A DNA stretch of 64,000 nt from Enterobacterales bacterium (GTDB lineage Bacteria; Pseudomonadota; Gammaproteobacteria; Enterobacterales; Enterobacteriaceae): the NCBI GenBank assembly GCA_015655145.1, contig JAATFO010000001.1, forward strand, positions 1 to 64,000, read 5' to 3'. Below are positions 46,908 through 58,534 of the stretch, piece after piece. The notes beneath the pieces are model-generated. The model ran no database searches. It was not told where the DNA came from and worked only from the letters and a program-made list of their open reading frames with translations. The first letter of the stretch is position 1, and each line of letters opens with the position of its first letter. The position numbers were made by a program, and so were the translations under genes.

Positions 46908-49235
46908 ATGATGAATGATTCGCTGAGCCGCATTATTGCGAGTGAGCTGCAGGCGCGCACTGAACAAGTCGACGCCGCTGTCCGCCTGCTGGATGAAGGA
47001 AATACCGTGCCGTTTATCGCACGTTATCGTAAAGAAGTGACTGGTGGGCTGGACGACACCCAACTACGACAACTGGAAACCCGTCTTGGCTATCTGCGCG
47101 AACTCGAAGAACGCCGCCAGTCCATTCTTAAATCCATTACTGAGCAGGGCAAACTGAGCGCGGAACTCAGTAACGCTATTAATGCTACGCTGAGTAAAAC
47201 TGAACTCGAAGACCTTTATCTGCCCTACAAACCCAGACGGCGCACTCGTGGGCAGATTGCTATTGAAGCAGGGCTTGAACCGCTGGCAGATATGCTCTGG
47301 CAAACGCCATCACACCACCCGGAGCAAGTAGCCACCGATTATGTCGCGCCGGATAACGGCATTGCCGATGTCAAAACCGCCCTGGATGGCGCACGTTATA
47401 TTCTGATGGAACGTTTCGCGGAAGATGCCGCCTTACTGGCGAAGGTGCGTAATTACCTGTGGAAAAGCGCCCATCTGGTTTCTCGCGTCGTCCCCGGGAA
47501 AGAGGAAGAAGGCGCAAAATTTCGCGATTATTTTGATTACCATGAAGCTATTTCGCTGGTGCCCTCACACCGCGCACTGGCGATGTTCCGTGGCCGTAAC
47601 GAAGGCGTGTTGCAGCTATCTCTGAATGCCGATCCCCAATTTGATGAACCGCCGAGCGAAAGCCACGGTGAACACATCATCAGTGAACACCTTAATTTGC
47701 GGCTGAATAACGCCCCGGCCGACAGCTGGCGTAAGGCAGTGGTGAGCTGGACATGGCGTATCAAGGTGCTGCTGCACCTCGAAACGGAATTGATGGGTAC
47801 TGTGCGCGAACAGGCGGAAAATGAAGCCATCAATGTCTTCGCCCGCAACCTGCATGATTTGCTGATGGCCGCGCCTGCCGGTATGCGTACCACGATGGGC
47901 CTTGATCCCGGCCTGCGTACCGGCGTTAAAGTGGCGGTAGTGGATGCCACCGGTAAACTGGTGGCTACCGACACTGTCTATCCGCACACCGGTCAGGCCG
48001 CGAAATCAGCGGCAATTATCGCTGCGCTCTGCCTGAAACATCACGTGGATCTGGTGGCTATCGGTAACGGCACCGCCTCACGTGAAACAGAACGCTTTTT
48101 CCTTGATGTGCAGAAACAGTTCCCCAACGTGCAGGCACAAAAAGTGATTGTCAGTGAAGCAGGCGCTTCGGTCTATTCTGCCTCAGAACTGGCGGCGCTT
48201 GAGTTTCCGGGTTTGGATGTGTCACTGCGTGGCGCCGTCTCAATCGCCCGCCGTCTGCAAGATCCGCTGGCGGAATTGGTGAAAATCGATCCGAAATCCA
48301 TCGGTGTTGGTCAGTATCAGCATGATGTCAGCCAGAGTCAGTTGGCGAAAAAACTGGATGCGGTGGTCGAAGATTGCGTCAACGCAGTTGGGGTTGATCT
48401 CAATACCGCCTCTGTCGCCTTGCTGACCCGCGTTGCTGGCCTGACCACGATGATGGCGCAAAATATTGTCAGTTGGCGTGATGAAAATGGCCGTTTTCAG
48501 GATCGCCAGCAATTACTGAAAGTAAGCCGGCTGGGGCCGAAAGCATTCGAGCAGTGCGCCGGGTTTCTGCGCATCAATCACGGTGATAATCCACTGGATG
48601 CCTCAACGGTACACCCTGAAGCTTACCCGGTTGTCGAGCGTATTCTGGCGGCCACCCACCAGGCACTGCGGGAACTGATGGGTAACCCCACCGCACTGGG
48701 TAGCCTGAAGCCCGTTGATTTCACCGACGAGCGTTTCGGCGTGCCGACCGTGAGCGACATCCTCAAAGAGCTGGAAAAACCAGGACGTGATCCCCGTCCT
48801 GAATTTAAAACCGCAAAATTTGCCGATGGCATCGACACCATGAATGACCTGTTGCCCGGTATGATACTGGAAGGCGCGGTGACCAACGTGACTAACTTTG
48901 GCGCGTTTGTCGATATTGGTGTCCATCAGGATGGCCTGGTGCATATTTCATCGCTTTCTGACAGCTTCGTCGACGATCCGCATAAAGTGGTGAAAGCCGG
49001 TGATATCGTCAAAGTGAAAGTGATGGAGGTGGATCTGCAACGTAAACGCATTGCGCTGACCATGCGCCTTGATGAACAGCCGGGTGAAAAAACCGTGCGT
49101 ACCAACAACAAAGGGCAAAACCGCGACAACGGGCGTCCATCTGCCGGCAAAGCACCTTCACGTGGTCATGCACAGCCTGCCGGTAACAGTATCATGGGTG
49201 ATGCCTTAGCTGCCGCCTTCGGTAAAAAGCAGTAA
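46908..49235 (+). CDS. yhgF: Tex-family RNA-binding protein YhgF
   Basis: Tex-like nucleic-acid-binding protein, 775 aa (773 in E. coli), linked to transcription and translation quality control. Domain order: helical N-terminal region, YqgF/RNase H-like domain ([16 protein letters not shown], about 330), helix-hairpin-helix repeats (about 505-560), and a C-terminal S1 domain ([27 protein letters not shown], about 645-715) followed by a basic low-complexity tail. In E. coli feoABC lie between yhgF and bioH; here they are missing. Confidence 0.96.
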   Translation: MMNDSLSRIIASELQARTEQVDAAVRLLDEGNTVPFIARYRKEVTGGLDDTQLRQLETRLGYLRELEERRQSILKSITEQGKLSAELSNAINATLSKTELEDLYLPYKPRRRTRGQIAIEAGLEPLADMLWQTPSHHPEQVATDYVAPDNGIADVKTALDGARYILMERFAEDAALLAKVRNYLWKSAHLVSRVVPGKEEEGAKFRDYFDYHEAISLVPSHRALAMFRGRNEGVLQLSLNADPQFDEPPSESHGEHIISEHLNLRLNNAPADSWRKAVVSWTWRIKVLLHLETELMGTVREQAENEAINVFARNLHDLLMAAPAGMRTTMGLDPGLRTGVKVAVVDATGKLVATDTVYPHTGQAAKSAAIIAALCLKHHVDLVAIGNGTASRETERFFLDVQKQFPNVQAQKVIVSEAGASVYSASELAALEFPGLDVSLRGAVSIARRLQDPLAELVKIDPKSIGVGQYQHDVSQSQLAKKLDAVVEDCVNAVGVDLNTASVALLTRVAGLTTMMAQNIVSWRDENGRFQDRQQLLKVSRLGPKAFEQCAGFLRINHGDNPLDASTVHPEAYPVVERILAATHQALRELMGNPTALGSLKPVDFTDERFGVPTVSDILKELEKPGRDPRPEFKTAKFADGIDTMNDLLPGMILEGAVTNVTNFGAFVDIGVHQDGLVHISSLSDSFVDDPHKVVKAGDIVKVKVMEVDLQRKRIALTMRLDEQPGEKTVRTNNKGQNRDNGRPSAGKAPSRGHAQPAGNSIMGDALAAAFGKKQ

Positions 49236-49244
49236 CGGCTGGCC

Positions 49245-49283
49245 GGCAATGGTCTGGTGCGCAAATCCCACCAGGCCATTGCC
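49245..49283. terminator. Hairpin between convergent yhgF and bioH
   Basis: 15-bp stem (GGCAATGGTCTGGTG with CACCAGGCCATTGCC, one G-U) and a 9-base loop, in the 56-bp gap between stop codons. No U-run, so termination efficiency is uncertain. Confidence 0.55.
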
Positions 49284-49291
49284 GCTGTCCA

Positions 49292-50068
49292 TCAGCGCAC
49301 GACCTCAGTTCTGAAGCTGAGCAGATGCTGACAAAACGTATCGGGATGAGAAATGAAAGGCGCATGTGCCGCCTTTTCCATCACTATCGACGTGCTATTT
49401 GGCCAGCGCTTATCCAGCAAGCCGGCGATATCACGCGGCACCAGGCCGTCAAGATAGCCATAGATACGTAACAATGGCACCTGTAGCGTCTGCATCTCGT
49501 CACGCAGGTCTGTGATGCGTAAAATCTCCAGCCCGTTGGTTAGCGCCGCTACTTCAGGCATCGGCTGTGATAACACCGCATTTTTCAGGGTGCGCGCATC
49601 CTGACGCTGACTGGTGGTCCCCAGCGTTTGCAAAGCAAGGAAACGCTCAACAGTACGCTGAAAATCGTGGCTAAGCTGGTGTTGAAATCCCTGTAATGTC
49701 TCAGGTTTAATCCCCGGCCAGCCTTCTCTGGCGCTAAAGCAGGGCGATGAGGCTACGCTTATCATTCCTGTAACCCGCTGAGGGAAACGCAATGCGATAC
49801 GGCTGGCCACCAGCCCACCCAGCGACCAACCGAGATAAATAGCCTGCTGCGGCATCCATGACTGCAACACATCCACCATCTCATCGAGCGTCATTGCCGG
49901 GAAATCATGGCTGCGGCCAAATCCGGGCAAATCGACCAGGTGCAAACGAAAATGCGTACTGAGTCGATCAATAATGCCATGCCACACGGCCGCATTCAGT
50001 CCCCACCCGTGCAACAGCACAAGATCGACATTTCCTGTGCCCGTGCTGTGCCAGTAAAGCTGCGCCAT
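49292..50068 (-). CDS. bioH: Pimeloyl-ACP methyl ester carboxylesterase BioH
   Basis: Alpha/beta hydrolase that frees pimeloyl-ACP from its methyl ester in biotin synthesis. 258 aa (256 in E. coli). Nucleophile Ser82 in GWSLGG; oxyanion region [12 protein letters not shown]; the acid is in the YGYLDGLVP strand-loop and the His in [11 protein letters not shown] (about 235). Divergent from gntX by 39 bp. Confidence 0.95.
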   Translation of the reverse strand: MAQLYWHSTGTGNVDLVLLHGWGLNAAVWHGIIDRLSTHFRLHLVDLPGFGRSHDFPAMTLDEMVDVLQSWMPQQAIYLGWSLGGLVASRIALRFPQRVTGMISVASSPCFSAREGWPGIKPETLQGFQHQLSHDFQRTVERFLALQTLGTTSQRQDARTLKNAVLSQPMPEVAALTNGLEILRITDLRDEMQTLQVPLLRIYGYLDGLVPRDIAGLLDKRWPNSTSIVMEKAAHAPFISHPDTFCQHLLSFRTEVVR

Positions 50069-50107
50069 CGGTTATTGTCCTGTTTTCGCCTGTTACGGAG
50101 AACCGTT

Positions 50108-50791
50108 ATGCTACCAATACGAGGCGGATGTTGGCTATGCCAGATGCCGTTGATGCTACAACATCAGGGGATTTGTAGCTATTGTTCGCGCCGGTTACGG
50201 ACGCTGCCCGTTTGCTGCCCATGGTGCGCCTTGCCGTCCGCTAATGCACAACATCGCTGTGGTCGTTGTTTGCGTCATCCGCCGCCATGGCAACATTTGA
50301 TCCGGGTCAGTGATTATCGTCCTCCGCTCAGTACGGTTATTGCCCGTTTCAAGTTTTCGCGTATAACAGCACTCTCTGTGATGCTGGCCAGACTTATTTT
50401 GCTAAGCTGGTTAGAGGCAAGACGGTGTCGGCAAGTGGTGCGTCCGGATTTGTTACTGTCCGTCCCCCTGCATAAACAACGCGCATGGCGACGGGGATTT
50501 AACCAAACCGATTTACTGGCACGCCCGCTGGCGCACTGGATCGGTTGTGAATATCGCCCTGACGGCTTATGTCGTGTGCGTGCGGGGAATATTCAGCACC
50601 AACTTAGCGCTCAGGCACGCCGCCGCAATCTGCGTGGTGCCTTCAGGGTTGAAATGGCCGTGAATGGACGCCATATAGCATTGATTGATGACGTGGTGAC
50701 CACGGGCAGTACGGTGGCCGAAATCAGCCGTTTGTTACTGCGCGCGGGGGCTGCCAGTGTGCAGGTTTGGTGCCTGTGCCGTACCTTGTAG
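50108..50791 (+). CDS. gntX: ComF-family protein GntX
   Basis: Phosphoribosyltransferase-fold protein of the ComF family, 227 aa as in E. coli; involvement in DNA utilisation or gluconate metabolism is suggested in the literature but the reaction is unknown. N-terminal zinc-ribbon cysteines: Cys8/Cys11 (CWLC), then CSYC, CPWC and CGRC pairs. PRPP-loop motif IDDVVTTGSTVAEI at about 196-209. ATG at 50108 gives the conserved N terminus and has GGAG 8 bp upstream; longer frames would run back into bioH. Confidence 0.92.
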   Translation: MLPIRGGCWLCQMPLMLQHQGICSYCSRRLRTLPVCCPWCALPSANAQHRCGRCLRHPPPWQHLIRVSDYRPPLSTVIARFKFSRITALSVMLARLILLSWLEARRCRQVVRPDLLLSVPLHKQRAWRRGFNQTDLLARPLAHWIGCEYRPDGLCRVRAGNIQHQLSAQARRRNLRGAFRVEMAVNGRHIALIDDVVTTGSTVAEISRLLLRAGAASVQVWCLCRTL

Positions 50792-50849
50792 CGCGCCAGT
50801 GTTGGGCGTATTCTTACTTATTAAATCAGTTAACTATTGAGCAATCGCC

Positions 50850-51425
50850 ATGATCCTTATTACCGATGCTGCGCAAGAGCATTTCGCCAAACTGCTGTCG
50901 AACCAGGAAGACGGCACTCAGATTCGCGTGTTTGTCATTAACCCGGGGACCCCAACAGCAGAATGCGGTGTCTCCTATTGCCCGCCAGATGCGGTAGAGG
51001 CGACTGACACCGAACTGAAGTTTGATAAACTTTCTGCTTATATTGATGAGTTGAGCGCCCCTTATCTGGAAGATGCCGAGATCGACTTTGTTACCGATAA
51101 TCTGGGCTCACAACTCACGCTGAAAGCACCAAACGCCAAAATGCGTAAAGTGTCCGATGATGCGCCCTTGATTGAGCGGGTGGAGTATCTTCTGCAGGCG
51201 CAAATTAACCCACAATTGTCAGGCCATGGCGGCCAGGTGTCACTGATGGAAATCACTGACGAGGGCTATGCGATTCTACAATTCGGCGGCGGATGCAATG
51301 GGTGTTCGATGGTGGATGTGACCCTGAAAGAAGGCATTGAAAAAGAGCTATTGTTAGCCTTCCCCGAATTGAAAGGGGTACGCGACCTCACCGAACACCA
51401 ACGCGGTGAACACTCCTATTATTGA
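50850..51425 (+). CDS. nfuA: Fe-S biogenesis protein NfuA
   Basis: Iron-sulfur cluster carrier active under iron limitation and oxidative stress. 191 aa, identical in length to E. coli. A-type-like degenerate N-terminal domain (residues 1-90) and C-terminal Nfu domain with the cluster-binding pair Cys149-x2-Cys152 ([17 protein letters not shown]). It follows gntX by 58 bp as in E. coli; the gluconate permease gntT that comes next in E. coli is absent. Confidence 0.97.
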   Translation: MILITDAAQEHFAKLLSNQEDGTQIRVFVINPGTPTAECGVSYCPPDAVEATDTELKFDKLSAYIDELSAPYLEDAEIDFVTDNLGSQLTLKAPNAKMRKVSDDAPLIERVEYLLQAQINPQLSGHGGQVSLMEITDEGYAILQFGGGCNGCSMVDVTLKEGIEKELLLAFPELKGVRDLTEHQRGEHSYY

Positions 51426-51500
51426 TGGGCGTGGAATCTTCACACAGACCACCGTGGTTATTCGCCATGGTGTGAGCAGAACGCGCAATCTCTCCACGAC

Positions 51501-51519
51501 CGCCCGCATCCAGCGGGCG
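51501..51519 (+). terminator. Candidate terminator after nfuA
   Basis: CGCCCGC-ATCCA-GCGGGCG is a perfect 7-bp GC stem with 5-base loop, followed by ACCTTT. It lies in the 98-bp gap between convergent nfuA and malQ. Confidence 0.55.
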
Positions 51520-51523
51520 ACCT

Positions 51524-53605
51524 TTAGTCTGTTTCGCCTTTGCGCCGCTGGGAGTCAATATCCTGAATTAACTGACTAATTCGCTCATCAGAAAATATCG
51601 CTTCCAGTGTTTTACTCAACTTTCGCCGCCAGTTAGGGTACTGATCCACCGTGCCAGGCACGTTCACCGGTTGTTCCATATCCAGCCAGTCTTCCGGCTG
51701 TAATCCCAGCAACGCGCTATTGCTTTGCGCCAGGAAGTGCTGCATAGCCTGGTTTAATTCAGGTGACATCGGCAACTGGGCAGCACACGTCGTCAAACCC
51801 GACGGTACGCAACCGTATTGATGCAGCGTATTGAGCAGCGCTTGCTTTTGCCTGGCGCGCTGTTGATACAATGCGGACAACACCGCGTGGTCAGGATAGA
51901 TCCCGAGGCTTTCCCCCAGGGTGAGATCGGCGGCACGCCAGAAACCGCGTAATGTGGGTAAATCATGGGTGGTGGCGCTGGCTATCGCCTGCCACGGCCA
52001 GACCTGTGGCGCGCGATAACAGTCATCACTTTCCTGCTCAAACCACAGAACTTTCCATGAGTACACCCCGTTGTCGCGCAACTTACCGACAATTTCCGCA
52101 GGTACTGTGCCTAAATCTTCACCAATGACCATACACTGATGGCGTTGACTCTCAAGGGCTAAAATCGCCAGTAAATCGTCAACCGGGTAGTGAACATAAG
52201 CCCCGTGATCAGCCGTTAACCCGTAAGGAATCCACCATAGCCGCAACATCGACATCACATGATCAATGCGCAATGCCCCGCAGCTGGTCATGTTCGCGCG
52301 CAGCAAATCGATAAACGGTTGATATCCGCGCGCCGCCAGCTTATGAGGATCAACAGGGGGTAATCCCCAGTTTTGTCCACGTGGACCTAACGTATCCGGT
52401 GGCGCGCCAATTGAGGCTTTAAGGCAATAAAGTGCGGGATCGCACCAGGTGTCCGCGCCCCCTTCCGCCACCCCGACAGCTAAATCGCGATACAGCCCGA
52501 TGGGCATCTCCCGGCGCTGGCTGTGCTGCCAACAGGCATCAAACTGGCTGCTGGCCAGCCATTGTAACCACAGCCAGAAACGCACCTCCTGCTCATGTTG
52601 CCGACAAAACTGCGCTACTGCCGCATTATCGGCTTGCTGCAGTCGTTCCGGCCACACCGGCCAGCCCCAACATTGGGGATCTTCCCGGCGCATCGCCTCC
52701 TGTAAGGCATCGTAAGCGCCCTGATAAAACAACGCATCGCCACCGAGCAACATAAACTGTGCAAAGCGGGTACGCGTCTCATCGTCGGCCGCCCGCGTAG
52801 AAAAATGCCGCCATGCCAGGCGTAATGCCTCAATCTTCAGGCTATTGACGGCGGTATAATCAACCCATTCACTGTCGCGCGCCTGCCGCACACGCTGTTG
52901 CGTCGCTGGCTGGCGCCACCACTGCTGCGCGACATCGCTGTACTGAAAATCGGCCACCTGTGACACATCAATGTAAATGACATTGAGCCAGCGACGGGAT
53001 GACGGGCTGTAGGGGCTGGCGCTTTCCGGATTAGCCGGATAAAGCGCGTGGATCGGATTCAGTCCGATAAAAGCACCGCCGCGATCAGCTATTGCGTCCA
53101 GCATCATGCGCAAGTCGCCAAAATCACCGATACCCCAGTTTCGTTCGGAACGCACGGTATAAAGCTGCACACATGCTCCCCACAACCGTTGCCCTTCACA
53201 CAATACTGCGGGCTCAAAACAACGCGCAGGGGCGATAATTACCCGACATGACCATGCCTCTTCATGCCGGGTGAGCGTGAGCCTGTGGTAGCCGAATGCC
53301 AGCGATCGCGGCAGACATATTTGTTCACCGCCCGGGACCATGCCCTGGTATTGCTTACCTTGCTCGGTTTGCAGCCGCCAGTGAAACTGACCTTCTCCCA
53401 CAACCGGCACACACCACTTGTCTGTCGCGCGAAACACACTTACTGCAGGCAAGGGCGTCGACTTTACCGGGCCTGGCGGCCCCATGGCGGCCAGTAATTG
53501 CGCGCTGGTCTGCGCACTGATAGCTTCTGGTTGTCCTTTGGCGTTGATATAACTGAGCGCAATACCTGCAGCACGCGCGGCCTGCTCATTGTCGGTGAGT
53601 TGCAT
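51524..53605 (-). CDS. malQ: 4-alpha-glucanotransferase (amylomaltase)
   Basis: Transfers dextrinyl units between maltodextrins, releasing glucose; works with MalP in maltodextrin and glycogen breakdown. 693 aa (694 in E. coli), GH77 family. Catalytic core segments: NWGIGDFGDLRMM and GLNPIHALYP, LRIDHVMSM with the nucleophile Asp, IGEDLGTVP with the acid/base Glu, and TTHDLPTLRGFW. An N-terminal domain of about 150 residues matches the enterobacterial form. It follows malP by 15 bp. Confidence 0.96.
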   Translation of the reverse strand: MQLTDNEQAARAAGIALSYINAKGQPEAISAQTSAQLLAAMGPPGPVKSTPLPAVSVFRATDKWCVPVVGEGQFHWRLQTEQGKQYQGMVPGGEQICLPRSLAFGYHRLTLTRHEEAWSCRVIIAPARCFEPAVLCEGQRLWGACVQLYTVRSERNWGIGDFGDLRMMLDAIADRGGAFIGLNPIHALYPANPESASPYSPSSRRWLNVIYIDVSQVADFQYSDVAQQWWRQPATQQRVRQARDSEWVDYTAVNSLKIEALRLAWRHFSTRAADDETRTRFAQFMLLGGDALFYQGAYDALQEAMRREDPQCWGWPVWPERLQQADNAAVAQFCRQHEQEVRFWLWLQWLASSQFDACWQHSQRREMPIGLYRDLAVGVAEGGADTWCDPALYCLKASIGAPPDTLGPRGQNWGLPPVDPHKLAARGYQPFIDLLRANMTSCGALRIDHVMSMLRLWWIPYGLTADHGAYVHYPVDDLLAILALESQRHQCMVIGEDLGTVPAEIVGKLRDNGVYSWKVLWFEQESDDCYRAPQVWPWQAIASATTHDLPTLRGFWRAADLTLGESLGIYPDHAVLSALYQQRARQKQALLNTLHQYGCVPSGLTTCAAQLPMSPELNQAMQHFLAQSNSALLGLQPEDWLDMEQPVNVPGTVDQYPNWRRKLSKTLEAIFSDERISQLIQDIDSQRRKGETD

Positions 53606-53620
53606 ACCTTGTCCTCAGCG

Positions 53621-56023
53621 TTAGCGTTTCGCCTGCCAGATCCGCTGTTGATAATCTCTGATGGCACGGTCGGAACTGAACATTCCGGTGCGCGCCGTAT
53701 TGAGAATGGCAGCTCGCGTCCACGCGTTTTTATCACGCCACAGGATGTCCACTTGCTCCTGCGTCGTGATGTAGCTGGCGAAGTCAGCCAGAACCAGCCA
53801 GGGATCGCCACCAGGGCCCAGGCTATGCAGCAATGGCGCAAAAGCATGGCGATCTCCCTCACTGAACAAGCCGCTTTCCAGTTCACTCAGCAGCCTGTCA
53901 AGCACGTGGTCTTTCTGCCGCAGTTGCTGTGGATGGTAACCCGCGGCTTTTAATGCCTTCACCTCATCAACGGTATGGCCGAAAATAAAGATATTTTCAT
54001 CACCCACTTGCTGCGCAATCTCGACATTCGCGCCATCCAGCGTGCCGATGGTCAGCGCGCCGTTCAGTGCCAGCTTCATATTTCCGGTGCCTGCAGCCTC
54101 ATAGCCCGCGGTGGATATCTGCTCAGAGAGATCAGCCGCCGGGATCATCAGTTCCGCCACGGTGACGCGGTAATCGGGAATAAACACCACTTTGAGACGA
54201 TCGCCGATGCGCGGATCGTTATTGATCACCTGCGCCACTTTATTGATGGCACAGATAATGTTTTTCGCCAGGTAGTAGCCCGGCGCCGCTTTGGCACCAA
54301 ACAGAAAAACCCGGGGCACCGTATCCAGTTGTGGATTATCCCGTAGCTGTCGGTAGCAATGCAGAATATGCAGCAGCGCCAAATGTTGCCGTTTATACTC
54401 ATGCAGGCGTTTGATTTGCACATCGAATAATGCCTGCGGATCCACCACAATACCGGTCAGTTGCCGGATATAACGCGTCAGATGCACTTTATTATCATGC
54501 TTAATCTGGCGATAACGCTGATGGAACACCGGGTCATCGGCGTACTTTTCCAGCCCTTTCAGCGCATCAAGGTCGGTGAGCCACGCCACCGGCAACACCT
54601 CATCAATCAACGATGCCAGTGCCGGATTGCATTGTTTTAACCAGCGGCGCGGGGTGATGCCATTGGTGACATTATGAAACTTCCCTGGCCACAGTTGGTG
54701 ATACTCCGGGAACAGGTCACTCACCACCAGCGCGGAGTGCAGCGCCGCGACGCCATTGACCGCAAACCCGCTGATAACACACAGGTTAGCCATGCGTACC
54801 TGAGCCTCATGCACAATCGCCAGCTTCGCCCATATCGTCTCATTGCCCGGCCAGTGCTTAACCACCTGTTTTCTGAAGTGGGCGTCGATCTGCTTAATTA
54901 GCATCAAATGCCGCGGCAACAGATTGCGTAACAACCGCTCGTCCCAGTGTTCCAACGCTTCCGGCATTAACGTATGGTTGGTCCAGGCAAATACCTTGCT
55001 GGTGATACCCCAAGCCTCATCCCAGAGAAGTTGATGCTCATCAAGCAGCACGCGCAACATCTCCGGAATAGCAATAGCAGGATGCGTATCATTGAGTTGG
55101 ATCACTTCGTAATCCGGCAAATCAGCCAATGGTCGTCCAGCCAGATGATGACGGCGTAGAATATCGGCGACAGTGCAGGCGCACTGGAAATATTGCTGCA
55201 TCAGACGCAGCCGTTTGCCTTGTGAGTGGTTGTCATTAGGATAAAGGACTTTGGTCAGTTTCGCGGCGTCAATCCCTTGTTGCTCCGCCTGAAGAAATTT
55301 TCCCTCATTAAATAATGTGAGATCAAAAGGGTGTGCATGTGTGGCCTGCCACAGCCTTAGGGGCTGCGTCACCCCGTTGCCATAGCCGATAACCGGTAAA
55401 TCCCAGGCTTCACCGCGCAAGGTCAATGCCGGTTGCCAGCAATACTGGCCCGCAGCGCTTTGCGTCACCGTACCGCCGATACCGACCAGCACATCCAACG
55501 CGGTATTGTGGCGAAACCACGGATAGCGCTCACGCTGCCAGTCATCCGGGGCTTCTTTCTGTTGCCCGTCAACGAACGACTGTTGAAACAAACCGTACTG
55601 GTAGTTAAGCCCGTAGCCGGTGGCGGATTGCCCTATGGTCGCCATCGAATCAAGGAAACACGCCGCCAGCCGCCCGAGACCGCCATTACCCAGGGCCGGA
55701 TCCACCTCTTCTTCCAGCAAATGGCTGAGATCGATCATGTCTCTCGCCAGCACCGCCTTAACATCATCATACCAGCCGAGATTAAGCAGATTGTTGCCGG
55801 TCAGACGCCCGACAAGAAATTCCATCGAGATATAGTTAACATGGCGCTGTTTTTTCCTGGCGTTTGCCCGTGGCAACGATGCCAACAATTCCGCCAGCGC
55901 ACCACTCACCGCGTGCCACCACTGATGTGTCGTCATGTCGACAGCCGCATTGAGACCAAGCGCTTGCCACTGACGGGTTAACGCCGCCTCAAAACGTGCC
56001 TGATTAAATTTATGCTGTGACAT
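53621..56023 (-). CDS. malP: Maltodextrin phosphorylase
   Basis: PLP-dependent phosphorylase cutting maltodextrins to glucose 1-phosphate. 800 aa (797 in E. coli). The PLP lysine lies in [33 protein letters not shown] and the C-terminal [18 protein letters not shown] are MalP-type. I start at ATG 56023 (MSQHKFNQ), matching E. coli, with GGAAG 8 bp upstream; the frame is open further upstream without homology. Upstream, only an 8/10 MalT-box match (56143-56152, minus strand) was seen, and malT is not at its usual divergent place, so control of malPQ is open. Confidence 0.96.
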   Translation of the reverse strand: MSQHKFNQARFEAALTRQWQALGLNAAVDMTTHQWWHAVSGALAELLASLPRANARKKQRHVNYISMEFLVGRLTGNNLLNLGWYDDVKAVLARDMIDLSHLLEEEVDPALGNGGLGRLAACFLDSMATIGQSATGYGLNYQYGLFQQSFVDGQQKEAPDDWQRERYPWFRHNTALDVLVGIGGTVTQSAAGQYCWQPALTLRGEAWDLPVIGYGNGVTQPLRLWQATHAHPFDLTLFNEGKFLQAEQQGIDAAKLTKVLYPNDNHSQGKRLRLMQQYFQCACTVADILRRHHLAGRPLADLPDYEVIQLNDTHPAIAIPEMLRVLLDEHQLLWDEAWGITSKVFAWTNHTLMPEALEHWDERLLRNLLPRHLMLIKQIDAHFRKQVVKHWPGNETIWAKLAIVHEAQVRMANLCVISGFAVNGVAALHSALVVSDLFPEYHQLWPGKFHNVTNGITPRRWLKQCNPALASLIDEVLPVAWLTDLDALKGLEKYADDPVFHQRYRQIKHDNKVHLTRYIRQLTGIVVDPQALFDVQIKRLHEYKRQHLALLHILHCYRQLRDNPQLDTVPRVFLFGAKAAPGYYLAKNIICAINKVAQVINNDPRIGDRLKVVFIPDYRVTVAELMIPAADLSEQISTAGYEAAGTGNMKLALNGALTIGTLDGANVEIAQQVGDENIFIFGHTVDEVKALKAAGYHPQQLRQKDHVLDRLLSELESGLFSEGDRHAFAPLLHSLGPGGDPWLVLADFASYITTQEQVDILWRDKNAWTRAAILNTARTGMFSSDRAIRDYQQRIWQAKR

Positions 56024-56259
56024 ACACATGTCTTCCGGTAAGTGAATGATTGCGCCTGCGCTAACGAGTACGCTGTCACCGCCGACAGAGGAAAATTTGC
56101 ATTGTATCAATCCGGATAACGCGTTAGCGGCTGTTGAGCGACCATCATCCGCCGCAACCGGCAAGAAAACCGTGCCGGTGCATGACGCCTCTTCAGGCAG
56201 TGGTACAACACGTGCTGTGCCTGAGGGGAATGCGTACAGTGTAACCTGCTGTCACAGGG

Positions 56260-57018
56260 TCAGCACAGCTCCAAATGAACTTCGTATTGTTCGATCACGC
56301 TCATCACGCTGGGCGGTGGCGCCTCATTGGTAAACAGGTAATCGATCAGTCCCATATTACCCAGGTTGACCATGGCATTACGGCCAAACTTTGAATGATC
56401 AGTCACCAACATCACACAGCGCGAGTTTTCGATAATTGCGCGTTTGGTACGAACTTCATGGTAGTCAAATTCCAGCAATGAGCCATCCATATCAATGCCG
56501 CTGATACCTAAAATGCCGTAATCGAGACGAAACTGAGAAATAAAATCGAGGGTCGCCTCGCCCATGATGCCACCATCACGGGTACGCACTTCCCCACCGG
56601 CGATTATCAGGCGGAAATCCGGTTTGCCCATCAGTAACATCGCCACATTGATATTATTGGTCACAATGCGCAAATTGCTGTGGTTCATCAGCGCATGGGC
56701 GACCGCTTCCGGCGTTGTGCCAATATCAATAAATAACGTAGAACCATCCGGTATCTGGCTGGCGACGCGCTGCGCAATGCGCGCTTTTTCCGCCGACCAC
56801 ATCATCTTTCTGTCTTGCCAGGCGGTATTTTCTGAACTGGAGGGCAGCGCTGCGCCACCATGATGTCGCTGAATTTTGTTTTGATCGGCCAGATCGTTAA
56901 GATCACGTCTAATGGTCTGCGGGCTAACGTCAAAATGCTCCACCAGCTCTTCCGTGCTGACATACCCCTGGCGCTGGACCAGCGCGATAATAGCGTCATG
57001 ACGTTGCGTTTGCTTCAC
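56260..57018 (-). CDS. glpR: Glycerol-3-phosphate regulon repressor GlpR
   Basis: DeoR-family repressor of the glp genes, released by glycerol 3-phosphate. 252 aa, same as E. coli. N-terminal HTH: GYVSTEELVEHFDVSPQTIRRDLNDL (about 18-43); effector domain with DIGTTPEAVAHAL and the C-terminal KFGRNAMVNLG. Intact here, unlike the K-12 allele. Third gene of glpE-glpG-glpR, 77 bp after glpG. Operators were found upstream of glpD. Confidence 0.96.
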   Translation of the reverse strand: MKQTQRHDAIIALVQRQGYVSTEELVEHFDVSPQTIRRDLNDLADQNKIQRHHGGAALPSSSENTAWQDRKMMWSAEKARIAQRVASQIPDGSTLFIDIGTTPEAVAHALMNHSNLRIVTNNINVAMLLMGKPDFRLIIAGGEVRTRDGGIMGEATLDFISQFRLDYGILGISGIDMDGSLLEFDYHEVRTKRAIIENSRCVMLVTDHSKFGRNAMVNLGNMGLIDYLFTNEAPPPSVMSVIEQYEVHLELC

Positions 57019-57095
57019 ATGAATCTCCTGTTAATGGCTCGCACACCGGGTTGTTATTATTTTCCACCCGGTTTCTTGCTCCCGGGGACTCACAA

Positions 57096-57929
57096 CTACA
57101 CTGACTCACGCCGTACATGGCGCGTATCGACCCATGCCATGGTCAGACCCACCAATAAACCGGTAACATGCGCAGCATTGGCGATGGACAGTCCAAAGAC
57201 ATCAAAATAGCCCATAACCAGCCATAAAACCGCGAAAACAATCAAACCGCGTTCGAGGAAAACTCCGCTGGCGGGATCACGTTCGCCACGCAACCAGGCA
57301 TAGCCCATCAGGGCATATACCACCCCTGACAGACCGCCAAACCAGACACCGCTGAATTTCGCCTGCATCCAGCCACTGAGTAACGCGGCAATCACCGTGA
57401 TGACAAATAACTTACCACTACCGAGTCGTTTCTCAACGGCGCCACCGATATACCACCACCACAGCAGGTTGAAGACAATATGCAGTAACGAGAAATGCAA
57501 TAATGCATGGCTGAACCAGCGCCATAGCTGAAAATACTGCGTCATATCGGCGGGCCAGGCAAGCCAGAACATCACCACCTGGTTGCCCAGTATCTGCATC
57601 AGGAGATAGACCACGATGCAGGCTATCATGATGGTTAATGTCAATGGACCGGCACGCTGGCGAATATTAGTCAGTATGCCGTTACGCTGATAATGTAAGC
57701 CGCTGTCGGTGTTACCGGTTTGCCAACTGGCCGCCTGATAGCGCGGATGAGAAGGATCGCGCACAAATTGCTGCAGCTCATGGTTGACCTGCTCAGCCTG
57801 CGCGTCATCCTCAAGCAGCAAGGTATAATGTTCATCATGCTCAATGCGCAACCTGACACCGCGTGTCGCCATATAGTCGACAAAGGCCTGTGCCAGACGC
57901 GGATTATTAAAATGGGTAATACGCTTCAT
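57096..57929 (-). CDS. glpG: Rhomboid intramembrane protease GlpG
   Basis: Six-helix intramembrane serine protease with a cytoplasmic N-terminal domain. 277 aa (276 in E. coli). Catalytic dyad Ser201 ([11 protein letters not shown]) and His254 (NAAHVTGL) fall at the E. coli positions; [20 protein letters not shown] carries the oxyanion residues. I start at ATG 57929 because it aligns with E. coli and has GGA 7 bp upstream; an earlier ATG 13 codons away is in frame. Lies 127 bp after glpE. Confidence 0.95.
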   Translation of the reverse strand: MKRITHFNNPRLAQAFVDYMATRGVRLRIEHDEHYTLLLEDDAQAEQVNHELQQFVRDPSHPRYQAASWQTGNTDSGLHYQRNGILTNIRQRAGPLTLTIMIACIVVYLLMQILGNQVVMFWLAWPADMTQYFQLWRWFSHALLHFSLLHIVFNLLWWWYIGGAVEKRLGSGKLFVITVIAALLSGWMQAKFSGVWFGGLSGVVYALMGYAWLRGERDPASGVFLERGLIVFAVLWLVMGYFDVFGLSIANAAHVTGLLVGLTMAWVDTRHVRRESV

Positions 57930-58056
57930 TACGCTATCCGTCTGATTCATGTCATCGTTAATTAACAACGAAAGTATATATGCTAAATAATGCGCGTTGC
58001 CGGGAAACGCCGGCTAACAACACCGTGGTGCGTGGCAGGCATAAGGCTTGTTATCC

Positions 58057-58377
58057 TTATGTTTCAATTCGTTGTGGAAATTCCGCAAACCAGGCGTCAA
58101 AACCGCCATCAATGCTGTACACCTGTTCAAATCCCTGGCTTATCAAATACTGCGCTGCGTTCTGACTACTGTTGCCGTGGTAACACATCACCAATACGGG
58201 TGTCGTGACATCAGCCTGTTGCATAAAATCATGCAGCGAATCATTCGTCAGGTGAAACGCGCCGCTGACATGCGCCGTATTAAAACTTTGCACATCACGA
58301 ATATCAACCAACCGTGCGGCGCCCAGCGCCAGGTGCGCATGTGCCTGATGGACGCTGATTCGTTCAAATTTTTCCAT
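58057..58377 (-). CDS. glpE: Thiosulfate sulfurtransferase GlpE
   Basis: Single-domain rhodanese transferring sulfur from thiosulfate to thiol or cyanide acceptors. 106 aa (108 in E. coli). Active-site Cys65 in [10 protein letters not shown]. Start of the N-terminal strand [12 protein letters not shown] matches. First gene of glpEGR, divergent from glpD over 231 bp. Confidence 0.95.
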   Translation of the reverse strand: MEKFERISVHQAHAHLALGAARLVDIRDVQSFNTAHVSGAFHLTNDSLHDFMQQADVTTPVLVMCYHGNSSQNAAQYLISQGFEQVYSIDGGFDAWFAEFPQRIET

Positions 58378-58534
58378 GGTATTTTCCGGTTAATGACACG
58401 GCTAACTTGGCGTCATTGTATCCTGAAGCATCGCCGCATTAACCTGATAAATTGCGTGTCTACTCACCTTTTCTTTACCCAGGAGTGTTAGCTGCATCAC
58501 GCATAGGAGTTTTTATTGGCTTAACACTGGTAAC

